A stretch of 64,000 nt of DNA from positions 186,001 to 250,000 of the forward strand of contig JANCIK010000007.1 of the NCBI GenBank assembly GCA_028532985.1. Reading direction: 5' to 3'. A program made the translations under genes and the position numbers. The notes beneath the pieces were generated by a model, which worked only from the letters and a program-made list of their open reading frames with translations, made no database searches and was not told where the DNA came from. Each line of letters begins with the position of its first letter. Positions within the stretch are counted from its first letter, which is position 1. The stretch comes from Stropharia rugosoannulata. Its lineage: Eukaryota; Basidiomycota; Agaricomycetes; Agaricales; Strophariaceae. Below, piece after piece: positions 12,863 through 24,722 of the stretch.

Positions 12863-15176
12863 ATGGACGACGAAACTGCAGAAATAGAGCTAGTGCGCAT
12901 TTAGGATACATTTCTGCGAATATCTCACTTATATGTGTCCTAGCTTCAACAAAATCTCAACAAAACACGTCAAATATCTAAACGGATGACCAGTAAGCCG
13001 TTAAACAGCCTTTTGAATGCAGCGCACTCACTTAACCAGCCATTCTCGATAGCTTTGATACCCGGCTGGCCAAGCTCGAGAAATCCATTCGTCCTTTATA
13101 TAATGCAACCAAGGCTTTGAACAGGAGGCGAGACAGTATGTGTACATGCAGTACAGTGTTGCGCTCGGTCTGATGGATTCACGTTTGCTAGATATCGATA
13201 GGACGTTGGCCAGAATCGAAGACCTATCGACAAACCAACAGGACATAGCTGCGGACGAGTCGTTGATCCTTCGAGGGTAAGCCACAACGTCAATATTGGC
13301 TATAGATTGTCACCTTCGATATAGCCCTCAGCCTGGTCAAATCGGTGTGTACAAGGATGCCCTGGAGCGCCTGAACAGCAGCATCGCGTTCAATAGTGCG
13401 GATTTGGACTTGGCTCGTACTGTATGTTTGCTTTGGCTCCCATCGTAACGTTTCTCACTCTTTCTAGGCACGCTTGGTCGAAACCGGAGCCAAGAAGCTG
13501 ACACAACTGTACACGAAGGTCGTTGCGGAGGGATCGTCTGGAACGACACCCGCGCCGGGCTCTGGCTTCATGATCAGCTCGTTCCCTTCTTCCCTCCTTC
13601 CAACACTGTCACCTGTTGTCCAGTTCCTCCGCACGCTACCGTTACCTTCCACACATCCGTCACATCCCGCAGCACCATCTATACTATCGACTCTCAGGGA
13701 AGCACAACGAGGATATGCAGATATGCGTGGAAACTGGAGTGTCAAGTGTCTGGAAGGGCAGGGCAAGCGCCTGGTCGCCCGTGCAGAAAGCGTGGACCCT
13801 CTGGAGACAGGCCGCGAATTCCGAGAGTGGGTCGAGCTGATGCTGGGGACGGCGGAGGAAGAATACAAGCTGCTCCTCGAACTTAGCCCGCTCGCCAACT
13901 CCCAGATGGTCTCATCCGCGTACGGCACGCTCATGGTTCCCATACTGAACCTCTTCAACCAGGTCCTCACCCAGCTCATCAACCTCATCAAGAAATCCCT
14001 CCACAAGTATAACTTCCTCGCCTTATCTGCCTACGAGGGCCTGCTTTCTCTGCAGCAGCACTGGGACGATATTCTTTCGCGCAGAGGCCCGGACCACGCA
14101 TCAGAGAAGAACGAGCCAAAGGACGGCCTGCAGAGCCTACGGGGACTGTGTCTGCGCAGCTTCCCGGAGTTCTTGGCTGATATCAAGATGGGTGCACTGA
14201 CGAGGTCGTTAGATACCAACGTCAAGCTGACGGACTTCACTATCATGGTGAGTGTGTCTTTTCTTCTATTCGTGACCCTTCTGATGCCTAGGTACCAACG
14301 TAGACCGTCACTTACATTGAGAAGATTCCGGTCGTACAGAGCGCAGTGGAATCGGCTTTGTATGCCTTGGGAGACGGTAACTGGAAGATGGGAGAGGGCG
14401 TGCAGGTTGGCAACAAGGGCTCTAGGGAAGACGACGACAGCACTATCACAGAACATTACGTCCGTACGTGCTTGTATGCCTTTTCTTTTCCCCCACGTCT
14501 CACTTTTGCATTACAGACGACCTCGTCACTACAGCCATCAACAGTTTAACAACCATATCAAAGAACTCCCGACGACCCCCTTTTAACTCTGTCTTCCTCT
14601 TGAACAACATCTCCTACCTGCGGAAGAGCCTGCTGATCCAGCCCCGGGACGACACAGTGCTGACACTTCTGTCCCCCCAGACTTCTGACGCGCTCAACTC
14701 CGCATACCGTACCGCGAAGGCAGGATACTTTGACTTGAACTTCTCACCCCTGATGCAGGCCATCACCGATGATCCCAAAGACAAGTCCAACAAATCTGCT
14801 GCGAAAGAGAAATTCACGCGTTTCTTCGATATTTTTGACGAGGTCGTGGAACGGCACAAATTTGCGCCTGTCTTGGATGAGGACCCAAAGGGGCGCGCGG
14901 ATATCGGAGAGGAGATTGTCATGCTGGTCGTTCCTTCTCTTCAGCGATTCGTCCAGAAACAGAAAGACAAGGAGTTCAGCAAAAGTGCGCGGCTTGTCTT
15001 TTTTTTCATTCGTTTAAACGTGCTTTGCTTACTCGAGCCTGTGTTTGATATCAGACCCGCAAAAATGTAAGTCTTATCTGCTTCTAAAGCTGCAGTGGTA
15101 AATTAACGACATGCCTGTAGATATTAAGAGAACGCCGGATGGGATAGAATCCGAACTGAGGAACTTATTTAGGTAG
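12863..15176 (+). CDS. exo70: Exocyst complex subunit Exo70
   Basis: Exo70 tethers secretory vesicles to the plasma membrane. In the family the C-terminal domain binds PI(4,5)P2 and Rho-type GTPases. Ten exons keep phase: 12863-12892, 12944-12992, 13040-13135, 13192-13276, 13325-13421, 13468-14247, 14304-14463, 14517-14984, 15055-15066, 15121-15176, giving 610 residues, within the normal range. The N-terminus reads as a coiled coil (LQQNLNKTRQISKRMT, then LDSFDTRLAKLEKSI), typical for exocyst rods. The C-terminal domain has the family hallmark FNSVFLLNNISYLR and a run to NPQKYIK close to the end. Exon 9 is a 12-bp micro-exon. It is required to read the conserved NPQKYIK and the last helix ending NLFR. 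The five small 5' exons were placed from splice motifs and family sequence. Confidence 0.93.
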
Positions 15177-15725
15177 TAGCTGGTTCTATTTTCTCTATAT
15201 GTCATCGTCTACAGCTGTACTATACGATTTCCATGTCTCTACCGACATATGCATGGGACATGAGGTTACATGAGTAATCGGCGGAGGAGCCGTCGTAAGC
15301 CAATGCAACCGACATTTCGATTTCTCTATATTCCAGGTCCAGGTATCCCGCAGCACCGGTCATGTGAGCCAGTGGCTCGTCAGACGGCTGCATGCAACTT
15401 GAGATAGCGGAAGCGTTTAGCTCAGGAATATTTATCCAAGGTATGTGGCAATACCTAAACAAAAAATGAGGCATGTAATAGTTCGCTTTCTTCTCGAGAG
15501 GATCATTTTGATTAAACCCTCGGTTGGTCGTATATCGAGTTATCCTTGTTGGACTTCTCCCTGTCTTCTGGATTAGACGTCTAGACGGTTGATCTCCGTG
15601 GGTTGCTCGTGAGAAACACTCAACACCGCCTTGAAATCTCGGCCTGCTACATAGCAAATGTCTTTTTACTACCATTGTCTAAAATTCTCTATCTTCTCAT
15701 TGATCAATTGCTGTGAGATACGGAA
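15177..15725. other. Intergenic between exo70 and FunK1-B
   Basis: The first 400 bp show nothing recognisable. From about 15600 the sequence is homologous to the DNA just upstream of FunK1-D (about 24828-24962), sharing AACACTCAACACCGCCTTGA. It is therefore a duplicated 5' flank of the short FunK1 type. Confidence 0.6.
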
Positions 15726-17106
15726 ATGACCTCACACCAAGAAGAGCCAGTCCTTCAAGCCCAAAATCATATAGATGTAGCTGCAACACGAGCAGGATAC
15801 AACCTCGACGCCGCCTTGAAACCCAATACTCGCTGCGTTGACGGTGTAAACGGGGAGCTGTACATCAACGTATCACAAATTACGCCTGAGGTTGAGACTT
15901 ATCCCGTCTCTGACTACCGTAACACCATTCGAGGTCGGGGCACAACATGCTGTGGGGTCCTATCACAAGATCGAGTGGTCTCGTACTTGATCGGGGATAA
16001 GAGCGGATTGGGGTCTACACTTTGGCAAAACGGTAAAGCCTTTGGTGAAGTTCGACAGTTGCAGTTGTTTGCTCCCGAATCCTCAATGACGACAACTGCT
16101 GAGGGCAGAACCGTCGAGAAAATGATTCCAGAAGCTATGTGGCCCGCATTGAGGCATTTGACATTCAGCGATATCATTCTTGACGACACATTACAAGGTT
16201 TTGACTCCAAGCTTGAGCTCACAAAAGCTTTTCGCGACGCAGTATGCGGTATGTCCTGTGACTCATAGTGTTCTGACTATACCTCACTGTAATGGATGTC
16301 ACATTTAGGCTATCGCAATCTATTTCAGGTTGGAAATATCCTGCACGGAGACATTAGTGTTAGCAACTTTGTCCTCATGAGAAAGCCTGGTGTTCAGTAT
16401 CCCCAGCGGGGGGTTATCATTGATCTAGACATTGCTACCCAAAGTGACCGACAGAGTAGTTTGAATGACATAATGGTGTGTGTGTTTCTTCGACTCTCTT
16501 GTACTTCTGCTATTCAAACCACTGTAGTCTGAGCCCCACAAACTGCAGGGTACACGTGCGTTCCAGTCATTGCATATATTAATGCATTATTACTGGGACG
16601 ATATGGTAGCCCCGCATAATTTTATGGACGACCTTGTTTTATGTCTTGTGCTGGGTGTGCGCGAGCTACAGTAGTCCAGGCGTACTCGTCGACGAGCTAC
16701 CTGAATCTCTCACCCTGTGGGAGGATGTTGAACCACGTGTAGCTGACGGCGCCAAGAGGCAGCTTTACTCTGGGTTAGGGCTTGAAAAATACTTCAACCT
16801 CTCAGACTACTACAACGGTGCAGTCTACGATCTTCTCAAGGGATTATTCAAGATCTTCAAAGATAGATACGACCGGAAGAAATACCGCTACGAAGACTCT
16901 GAAGCTGAAGGCATATTCAAGCAAATACTTGACCTATGTAGGGAAGCTATCCGCAAATTACCGGAACAGGAAACGGAGGATACATCTTCGCCATCTTCGA
17001 CAGCGGATTCCGAACCGTCAGAAAGCGCCCCTCGACACTATCACCAGATGAACAGCGGCCTAGAAAGCGTTCCAAGTCTGGGACTCGGGAGGCTCCACTC
17101 GCCTAA
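15726..17106 (+). pseudogene. FunK1 kinase copy B, frameshifted by an 8-bp deletion
   Basis: Short-type FunK1 fungal kinase, close to copy D. Exons 15726-16248, 16309-16475 and 16549-17106 have good splice sites. An 8-bp deletion near 16632 (between two CCT triplets of the intact sequence) destroys the conserved MDDLESLFYVLCW helix and shifts the frame. The rest of the tail (ASYSSPGVLVDELPE and on to DLCREAIRKLPE) is readable only in the new frame. Catalytic residues are also lost: the lysine position reads LIGDKS where intact copies have IKD, and the catalytic loop reads HGD in place of HRD. The IDLD metal-binding motif remains. No active kinase could come from this copy. The 3' tail and its following 290 bp match copy C closely. 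Confidence 0.85.
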
Positions 17107-17400
17107 CGTTATACTAGTTTCAAAAGTTCAGTATATCTAGGTCGAAGTTTGAATATAGTAATCTCTGCTAGTGGAGCCACGAGTTCTTGCAGTAGTAAAA
17201 TAATGTGCGACCCATAATACGAGTTGCCAAATCTCCCATAAGAAATGCATACGGCAAAAATTGCTGGCATAAATTGAAATGGCGCTGTAGAAGAAAAATG
17301 GTGTCTCTCGTCGCCGAGATCGGTCAGTATTGGCTAAGGAGTGGACTGTGGACATGTGTGTTGACACAGTGTGTTCTCTAGTATGTAGTTTGTGCGAATG
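17107..17400. repeat. Duplicated 3' flank of FunK1 (copy 1)
   Basis: About 290 bp after the FunK1-B stop match the flank after FunK1-C (20427-20720) with scattered differences. Both include ATACTAGTTTCAAAAGTTCA and AAATTGCTGG-type stretches. The similarity ends abruptly at about 17400 where the NF-YB-derived segment begins. Confidence 0.8.
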
Positions 17401-17487
17401 ATATATCTAGGTTTAGGAGGATCTTGGGAGGATATTGTAAGGGACCCATGTTGGACGGGGAATGATAGGCTGGAGTGAATCCGCCAT
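17401..17487 (-). pseudogene. NF-YB exon 1 fragment (dead)
   Basis: Read on the minus strand from 17487, the sequence starts as in the intact NF-YB gene ([11 protein letters not shown]). It then carries an 8-bp deletion relative to 24381-24397, which shifts the frame into a stop. The rest of NF-YB is absent; the homology stops at 17401. It is a passenger of the segmental duplication. Confidence 0.8.
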
Positions 17488-17765
17488 GTCTCTTCAAACG
17501 CGGTTGCACAAAATTGCTTTAAACCGCCCGGGGAGTTTACACACTGGGTTTATGTAGTTTAGAGCCTGTTATGCGGAGAAAAAAAATACCCAAGTGAGAG
17601 AATTGCTCAAGGGTGACCAGAGCCTCCCTCTGAATACATCATGCGGCAAAACACGCTCTCAATGCGCATCACGCGGTGCGCGCGTCGCAGCGCTAGTCCC
17701 AGATGATGAATCACCAATAGTCAGACCGGTTTTGGGCTTAGGACGCTGACACGTAATTTATCTTG
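17401..17765. repeat. Duplicate of the NF-YB exon 1 / divergent promoter segment (copy 1)
   Basis: This segment aligns with 24339-24722 at high identity, with small indels. In the second copy it contains the NF-YB start, part of its first exon and the promoter shared with FunK1-D. Here it lies upstream of FunK1-C and probably supplies that gene's promoter. Both copies keep a CCAAT box and the GCGCATCACGCGGTGCGCGC stretch. Confidence 0.85.
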
Positions 17766-18008
17766 TCATTGCTAAAGGAGAAATTTTATCTTGTTCTCCT
17801 TTGGGTTTCCAAGTTTGCATTTTCCATAGCAAGCGGTTAGTTGAGCGCTTGTTGAGCGTGCTGCGCGTGTGTTTGAAGCGGTCACGCGCAAACATTATGT
17901 AATCCGTGAGAGTTCGAAAGAAGCTACACGACGTTCAACTGGTTCAATTGGTTACTTTTGTACTTTTTCAAAAACTTTTTGCAGCTTTGAAATGCCTGGC
18001 AGCCTGAC
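17766..18008. other. FunK1-C proximal 5' region
   Basis: This part is not shared with FunK1-D. The last 70 bp resemble the sequence before the start of FunK1-A (GGTTACTTTTGTACTTTTT), so it belongs to the long FunK1 type. No other element was recognised. Confidence 0.5.
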
Positions 18009-20426
18009 ATGACCTCACGCCCTGAAGACCAAGTCAATATGTCCAGTGCCCCAGATCCAGCATGGCCAGGACTCCCTTCGGAGTTGCAGAACAATGATCC
18101 CTTGGACAAAACACCTCCTCAGAGTCCTACCGCATCCGCGCCGGTGCCCATGACACCCCTTCAGCCCCTGGTACAGCCTCGTACAGCCGTTAAGGACACA
18201 CCACTGAGAAAAACTGCCAATTCGTCAGGCTCACAGATGGGTCACAGTACTGTTGCGGAGCAGAAGCCACTCCTGAGAGAGGAACTTGGCCAGCATACCA
18301 TTTTCGACAGCAGACTCACAACCGATGCCTTCCAGGATTTCTCTGACGATGAGAAGGAGAAAATCCGGCGGTTTGTAGCCGATCTACCTAAAGTGACTAC
18401 GAATGACGCGTTGGTAGACTGGGGGATTCCACAGAGGCCGCGAATAAAGGAGGTTGACCTATATACCCCTATCAAGACAGCCATCGAGAAGATAATTTGT
18501 CACTTTGGTCTCACGAATCATCGTGCAGTACTGGATACCCATGGATCCCAAATGGCTCATATCGAAGGACAAAACCTTACGTCTATATTTCGTTCACCAA
18601 TGACCTCTAGAGCTACGACAGGGGCTACTACCGACGAAGGCACTGACGCCCCACCTTCATCGAGGCCAAAGAGGAATCTGTATTCTTCCCCCGACATCTG
18701 CATCCAGGCTGTCGTGGATAATCCAACGGACAAAAACAACTTCCCCTACCTTCCCGAAGACAAAAGAAAAACATATCAACTTTGTGTTTCCCCAATCGAA
18801 GTCAAGACTGAGAGGCATTTCCCGGGCGATTCAACAATCATCCAGCAAATTGCCGTTTACGCTAGGTGAGTGGCAATGCCAGATATTTAAACTGTCATAC
18901 TTACGCTCTCCACAGACAGATCTTCATTTCCCAGGGAAATCGACGGTTTGTAAACTGTTTTGTCGTGACAGAAAAACATATGCGACTATACGTCTTTGCT
19001 CGGGATGGCCTTCACCACTCCGACAAGTTTGACATTCACGAGTATCCTGATTGCTTTGTTAGATATATCCTCGGTGCTGCCTCGCTGGACGGCAATATTG
19101 TCGGCTTTGACAGCTCTGTATACTGGGAAAACGGCAAGCGGTACATCGATGTCTCGCAATGTACACCTAACCTTGGTATATTGCGTTTGGTTGAGCCGGA
19201 TCCCGTCTTTGACCGCAGCACCATCCGAGGTCGTGGTACAACATGCTGGAAGGCTGAGCCGGGCGAGTCCAATAGCGAAGCAAATGGAGACTCATACTTG
19301 ATCAAAGATAGCTGGCGGCATCCTGAGCGTCAGGCGGAGACCGAGTTGTTGAAAGAAGTCGTGGGGCTTGATGGCGTCGGACAGATGGCTGCATGCAATG
19401 ACTCAGTCACGACAATTGCTCAGATCAGAAAGATCGACAAGAAAAAGATGTCGGACAACGTGCGCGAAGGTTTGAAAGACATGATATTGAGCCGGATTGT
19501 TATGGATTGTTATGGGCGCACATTGCAAGCTTTTAAATCACGGCTTCAACTAGTACAAGCTTTTCACGACATCGTAGTTGGTATGTGTTACTATATCCTC
19601 TAGCTCGAATTTTACTAAGCAAGTACACTATCCAGGCTATTCCAATCTTTTCCTGAAGGCCGGAGTTCTTCACCGAGACATTAGTGATAGCAATGTCCTT
19701 CTCGGGAAGCCTGGAGCCTCGGAAGGCAACCGGGGGATTATCATTGACCTGGACATGGCTATCCGACTGGATCGAAATAAAAGTCTGAATGGAAAGGACC
19801 AAATAACAGTGCGTGTTACTTGTACTTATGCTATTCAAACCTCTGTAGTCTGAGCCCACAAACTGCAGGGTACACGTGCGTTCCAGTCATTGCATATATT
19901 AATGCATTACAATACCCGTACCAAAGGTGTGGCACCGCATAATTTTATGGACGACCTGGAGTCCTTGTTTTATGTCTTGTGTTGGGTGTGCGCGAGCTAC
20001 AGTAGTCCAGGCGTACTCGTCGACGAGCTACCTGAATCTCTCACCCTGTGGGAGGATATTCGACCACTTGTAGCTGACAGCGCCAAGAGTCGGCTGTATA
20101 GGATAGGGCTTGAGGAATGCTTCGGCTTCTCAGACTACTACAAGGGTGCAGTCTACGATCTTCTCGAAGGATTATTCCAGATCTTCAATGATAGATACGA
20201 CCGGAAGAAATACCGCTATGAAGACTCTGAAGCTGTAGGCATATTCAAGCAAATACTTGACATGTGTCAGGAAGCTATCCGCAAATTACCGGAAAAGGAA
20301 ACGGAGGATACATCTTCTACAGCGAATTCCCAACCTTTAGAAAAGCGCCCCTCGACACTATCACCAGATGAACAGCGGCCTAGAAAGCGTTCCCGGTCTG
20401 GGACTCGGGAGGCTCCACTCGCCTAA
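18009..20426 (+). CDS. FunK1 fungal-type protein kinase, copy C (intact, long form)
   Basis: Member of the FunK1 family of fungal-specific protein kinases, multicopy in many Agaricomycetes; substrates are unknown. Exons 18009-18865, 18916-19580, 19636-19808 and 19869-20426 join in phase to 750 residues. Residues 1 to about 285 form an N-terminal region containing IRRFVADLPKVT. The kinase part follows: GRGTTCW near 390, the putative ATP-binding lysine in LIKDSW near 417, the catalytic loop LHRDISDSN with H520-R521-D522, and the metal-binding D545-L-D547 (DLD where ordinary kinases have DFG). MDDLESLFYVLCW and a basic tail (KRPSTLSPDEQRPRKRSR) follow; the tail may be a nuclear localisation signal. 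All expected catalytic residues are present. An upstream ATG near 17990 closes at once, so 18009 is the start. It lies downstream of a duplicated NF-YB-type promoter. Confidence 0.9.
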
Positions 20427-20735
20427 CGTTATACTAGTTTCAAAAGTTCAGTATATCTAGGTCGAAGTTTGAATATAGTAATCTCTGCTAGTGGAGCAGC
20501 GAGTTCCTGAAGTAGTATAATAATTGTGCGACCCATAATACGAATTGCTAAATCTCCCATAAGAAATGCATGCGACAAAAATTGCTGGTATAAATTGAAA
20601 TGGTGTTGCGGAAGAAAAATGGTGTCTCGTCGCCGAGATCGGTCAGTATTAGCTAAGGAGCGGACATGTGTGTCGATACAGTGTGTACTCTAGTTAGTAT
20701 GTGCGAATGATATATCTACGAGAAGTGGATGCCGT
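20427..20735. repeat. Duplicated 3' flank of FunK1 (copy 2)
   Basis: This is the partner of 17107-17400. It reaches almost to the stop codon of the convergent fungalysin gene, so the ancestral junction is probably FunK1 next to fungalysin. Confidence 0.75.
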
Positions 20736-23088
20736 TTATTGGCAGTCGGCATCGACAGTAGCATCGTTGACGAATCTGTTGCTCGCCCGCAGGCCGAGAC
20801 CGCGGCTGGCAAAGGCTTTCTGGATGGTGCACTTATTGGCGCCGTTGTAGCGCTGGACGTCGGCAGCAAGCCATGCGTCACGGGCTTGAACGACTGTTGA
20901 ACGGCATGAGCTAATGCCCAAGCTGTACGGTGCGTGCAAAATGGAACTTACAGGTGGGGTTGCAGGGTTGGAGGGAGAGGGCGTCCATGAACAAGTGCAT
21001 GTACACAATGTTGCCCTCCGTGCCGTCGACGTTGGTTAGCTTGTCTGCGGAGAAGCCACGAGCGTCAACGAGGGCAGCATAGACCTGGTGGAGCATGTTT
21101 GCCCAGACTTCGCCGATAGCTGGAGCCGCATGCGTGAGCAATGTTTCGGGTCACCTTATTAGAGGTTAAGTTAACTTACAGTGCACCTCGTTCAGGGTCT
21201 GGAGGCTCTGGTAAGTCAGGGGGTTCGTCCTCGCATTCGTGGAGTAAGGGAACGAGCGGATGCCTGCACTCTTTCCGAAAACGTAGGACGCTAGGACATA
21301 GTCGCGGGTCTGCGCGCCCTGGTTCATCCATCTGCACGGCTCATTAAGTATATATACGCGCAAGAGGAGCTGGAACAACTCACGAAGCCATGGCATCTCC
21401 CCATCCTTCACCCAGTCCACCTGACTCCAGGGTCTGCAGGCAGCGGCCAGTTCCACCACCAGTGAGACGGTTGGTGATGCCATGCGTCATTTCGTGGATG
21501 ATGATGTCGTTCTGCAGCGCTCCGTCGCGGCGGGGCTGCGTACCAACAAGTAAGTATAGAAACGACAGGTAAAAGTAAAGGCGCACATTGGTGACATCCC
21601 AGATGAACATGCGACAGATACCGGACTGACCACTGCAGGGTCCGTGTCAATAACAAGTCCAGGAACGTTGCGAGCGAACGCAAAACGTACTCGGGGGGTG
21701 TAGCAAAGTTGGCATTGTTGGTTCCGGACGCGTCCTGGATGGAGAGCTGCACGCGGTCATTTGCCCGTCCGCCCTTCTGGAAGTTATTCAGCTGGAAGTT
21801 GAACTTGTCCTCTGTGAATCCGTAGCGGTACGCAAAGTCGTGCATCACGTTAATAACGTAGAAACCGTTGATGCGGGCAGCATTACGGTTGACCGCGTTA
21901 GTGGGATCAAGGCTGTCGTCGTAACGGTCATTGAAATTCAGGTCCGCGCTGCTCTGGACGGTCACTTGCTGGCCACTGAAAGAAACAACGTTGTTTCCGC
22001 TACAGAAGAAGACAGTAATGAATAAGAAGCTAGGGATTATGGAATAATTAAAGACTCACGATGTGGTGGTCGAATTTCCGAAGCCCGCGTTGTGCCATCC
22101 GAATGGTGAGGCAATAGGATCAGCGGGGTCGATGAGCGTTTCAAGACCGTCTTCGAATGATTGCTTCGTAGTAGGGACGACAGTGTACTGCGTACATGCA
22201 GTATTAGCGCGTCCCTTAAAGGAAAGACCACTAAAGCAAACTTACGGATGCATCTGCCACGAAGTCGGACACGGAAAGGATCTTTCCGCTGTGGGCGTCA
22301 ATGAACGCCTCGTACCAGGCGTTAGTCTCCTCGTTTTGCACCTGGATGACGTGGGTCAGTGCGATTGTTCCATCGCTCTGGACCAGGTATTCCAGGGTCG
22401 CGTTGTGACCGTTGTACTTGGCATCCATCGTATCCTCGATTTCGGGGAGCACAGACCTCCAGCTTACAGTGGGCTCCGACGCTGCAATTTTAGCTGACGA
22501 GGCACATAATGAGGGAGATGAGGATGAATATATGAATACGACAGGCAATACCTGAGTTTGTGTCCACGAATGACGATCCGTACGACATGACCTTGTCTCC
22601 ATTAAAGGCTACGTTCGCGACAGCATTGGCAAGGGGGATGCCGTTCTGTGAAAGGAGTAAGACCTAAATGGGGGGTACCATCCGGATAACACTCACAATG
22701 CTCTGCTTGACATAGGCCACTCGAGTCCTCCCATCCGTGAATCCTGATTTATAAATGACATCGCTCGCGTTGACTCCCAGAGAGCCCACAAAAGCTTTGG
22801 CGGTATCTCCCAGGGATGACTTCACGAATGAGCTTGCGGGAACCGCGGGCGCCTCTTCAGGGGCATAGGTCTGCCATGCCCAATGAGTAAACAATTAAGA
22901 ACATATTTTCGAATACGTACCTTGTATGTGCCCTTGGGGTGGTAGGTCGAGAGCTGCAGACCGCGTTTTCCGATAGTGCGGACATGATGGGTGTCATGTC
23001 GTGCGTGGAAGGGGCGAGGCGCAGCCTCAGTGTAGGTGGCCAAAAGCGCAGCGAGGACGACAAAGAAGGGATTAGTGAAGGCGACCAT
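20736..23088 (-). CDS. Fungalysin, secreted zinc metalloprotease (M36)
   Basis: Extracellular endopeptidase made as a pre-pro-protein. Eleven minus-strand exons keep phase: 22921-23088, 22697-22870, 22552-22645, 22246-22481, 22060-22187, 21691-21999, 21587-21632, 21384-21535, 21180-21331, 20952-21119, 20736-20893, giving 594 residues, normal for the family. A hydrophobic signal peptide covers residues 1 to about 22 ([15 protein letters not shown]). A propeptide of about 200 residues follows (FTP/PepSY-like, with [10 protein letters not shown]). The catalytic domain has HEMTH at 399-403, supplying two zinc-binding histidines and the catalytic Glu400. The third ligand is probably Glu428 in GGLGEGWGD. 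The family usually has HEYTH, so the Met is a mild variant that leaves HExxH intact. [16 protein letters not shown] is another family signature. Likely roles are nutrient protein digestion or attack on host or competitor proteins. Confidence 0.94.
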
Positions 23089-23855
23089 TTTCAAAACAGC
23101 GAATTAAGGGACTTGAAAAGAAAGTCACGACCGAAGCGTGCAGAGAATAATGAAGGAAAAAGGAAAGGAAAGGAAATAAAACGAGGGAGGGAAGGAGCAG
23201 CACAAACCTTACCGCCACGAGCTTTTTAAGCAAGGCCGGTCACACGGAATAGCAACCAGCAAGAGCCATTCGCCAATGGCCTCGTTGGGCAGATGCCCGG
23301 CATTGTTGGTCCTTGGGCTTGGCAGAGTCGTCGCCGGCCTTGGTCGATCTTGGCGCTTGATACCAGTCAGTAAGGGATTCGAATACACCGCCATTATTGT
23401 TGTGTATACATTCAGCACCGCAACAACAATAGGAAACAATGCATACCTGAAAGCAAGAGCGTCAAGAATATGACAGACTGTGTATGAAAACCAAGACCCA
23501 AGTTATGCCAACTTATCTTAGTAAAATCAGGTTGTCAGGAATACGATAGATATTCAAATTAGCCCGGTGATCGTTCCACGCGTCTTGAAAATGAATGGTA
23601 AGAAGTTTGGGTTCGCAGTTCACTCTCGGATGCCAGCGCTATAGCAAAGATCAAGAATGCGTGATGACGCAAATATCCGTCTTCTCAATTGCACAGTTCC
23701 GTGAAGTAGTGGTACATTTGTAATTAAATACAGGGTTCAAATAAGCATAAAAAGCTACAACGCCGATGGTTAGCCTTTGCAAGTAAGTTTATGAGAAGAA
23801 CGAGACGTACGACTGAGTTGTTACAAAATGGATTATCTTTTCACGTATTACATCG
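23089..23855. other. Intergenic, fungalysin promoter and NF-YB 3' end
   Basis: Both neighbours are on the minus strand. A TTAAAAA stretch on the minus strand near 23222-23229, about 135 bp before the fungalysin start, could serve as a TATA-like element. Nothing else was recognised. Confidence 0.4.
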
Positions 23856-24422
23856 TCACTCCGGTTCCAATCTAGGTTCTATATGTTGCTCTCTGTGAGG
23901 GCCTGGATTCGAAGATGCCCCATTTGTCCCATTCTGCAAAAGACGTCAATTTCAGCGCAGCAGCACTAGCAAATAACGCACCTGGCGCAGCTTTGCTAGG
24001 TGGATCTTGAGCGTCTCCGCGTACTGGTCGAAGCCGAGTGTGCCCATCGCATACAGGATATCCTCACCGCCGATCGTCTTGCGCTTCTCCAGCTGGCACT
24101 TCTCCGCCGCCTCCGACGTGATGAACGATATGAACTCCGAGACGCACTCCTGGACGCACTCCTTCGCGTCCTTGGCTATCTTCGCAGTCGGTGGAACGGC
24201 CGCTTTCATTATTCGTGAAACGTTTGCTATCTGCCATCCGCTCTGAGATGATGCCTCCGCTCACAGAGTAAGACTTACAGGAAGAAACCGGTCCTGCTCG
24301 CGGTACTCTCCTACTTCTTGGTCTGTAATCGGTACAGGTTTAGGAGGATCTTGGGGGGCTATTGTAAGAGACCCATGTTGGTTCTCTTCGCGGGGAATGA
24401 TAGGCTGGAGTGAATCCGCCAT
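23856..24422 (-). CDS. CCAAT-binding factor subunit NF-YB (Hap3/CBF-A)
   Basis: Histone-fold subunit that pairs with NF-YC and recruits NF-YA to bind CCAAT boxes; nuclear. Minus-strand exons 24279-24422, 23982-24230 and 23856-23933 join in phase to 156 residues. The core is near-canonical: [18 protein letters not shown], then [49 protein letters not shown] and [19 protein letters not shown]. The DNA-contacting N-terminus and all three core helices are visible. The N-terminal 30 residues are variable, as in the family. The start is the ATG at 24422, whose exon is continuous with the core. This first exon lies inside a duplicated segment (see 17401). The gene is divergent from FunK1-D across about 540 bp. 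Confidence 0.95.
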
Positions 24423-24722
24423 GTCTCTTCAAACGCGGTTGCACAGACTTGCTTTACACCGCCCGGGGAGTTTATACACTGGGTTTATGTAGTTTAGAGC
24501 CTGTTATGCAGAGGAAAAACAGACCCAAGTGAGAGAATTGTTCAAGAATCAAGAGGGTGACCAGAGCCTCCCACGGGCCGACACCGACATCTGATCACAT
24601 GATGTGGCCAAATACGCTCTCAATGCGCATCACGCGGTGCGCGCGTCGCAGCGCTCGTCACAGATGATGAATCACCAATAGTCAGGCCGGTCTTGGGCCT
24701 AGGACGCCGACACGCAATCCTT
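24339..24722. repeat. NF-YB exon 1 / divergent promoter segment (copy 2, source-like)
   Basis: This aligns with 17401-17765. This copy is attached to an intact NF-YB gene, so it is the likely source. It has about 20 bp of extra sequence in the 24540-24605 part compared with the other copy. Confidence 0.85.

Noticed and set aside
15220..15675. 151-codon minus-strand frame between exo70 and FunK1-B
   Set aside because: It overlaps the duplicated FunK1 5' flank and shows no family features.
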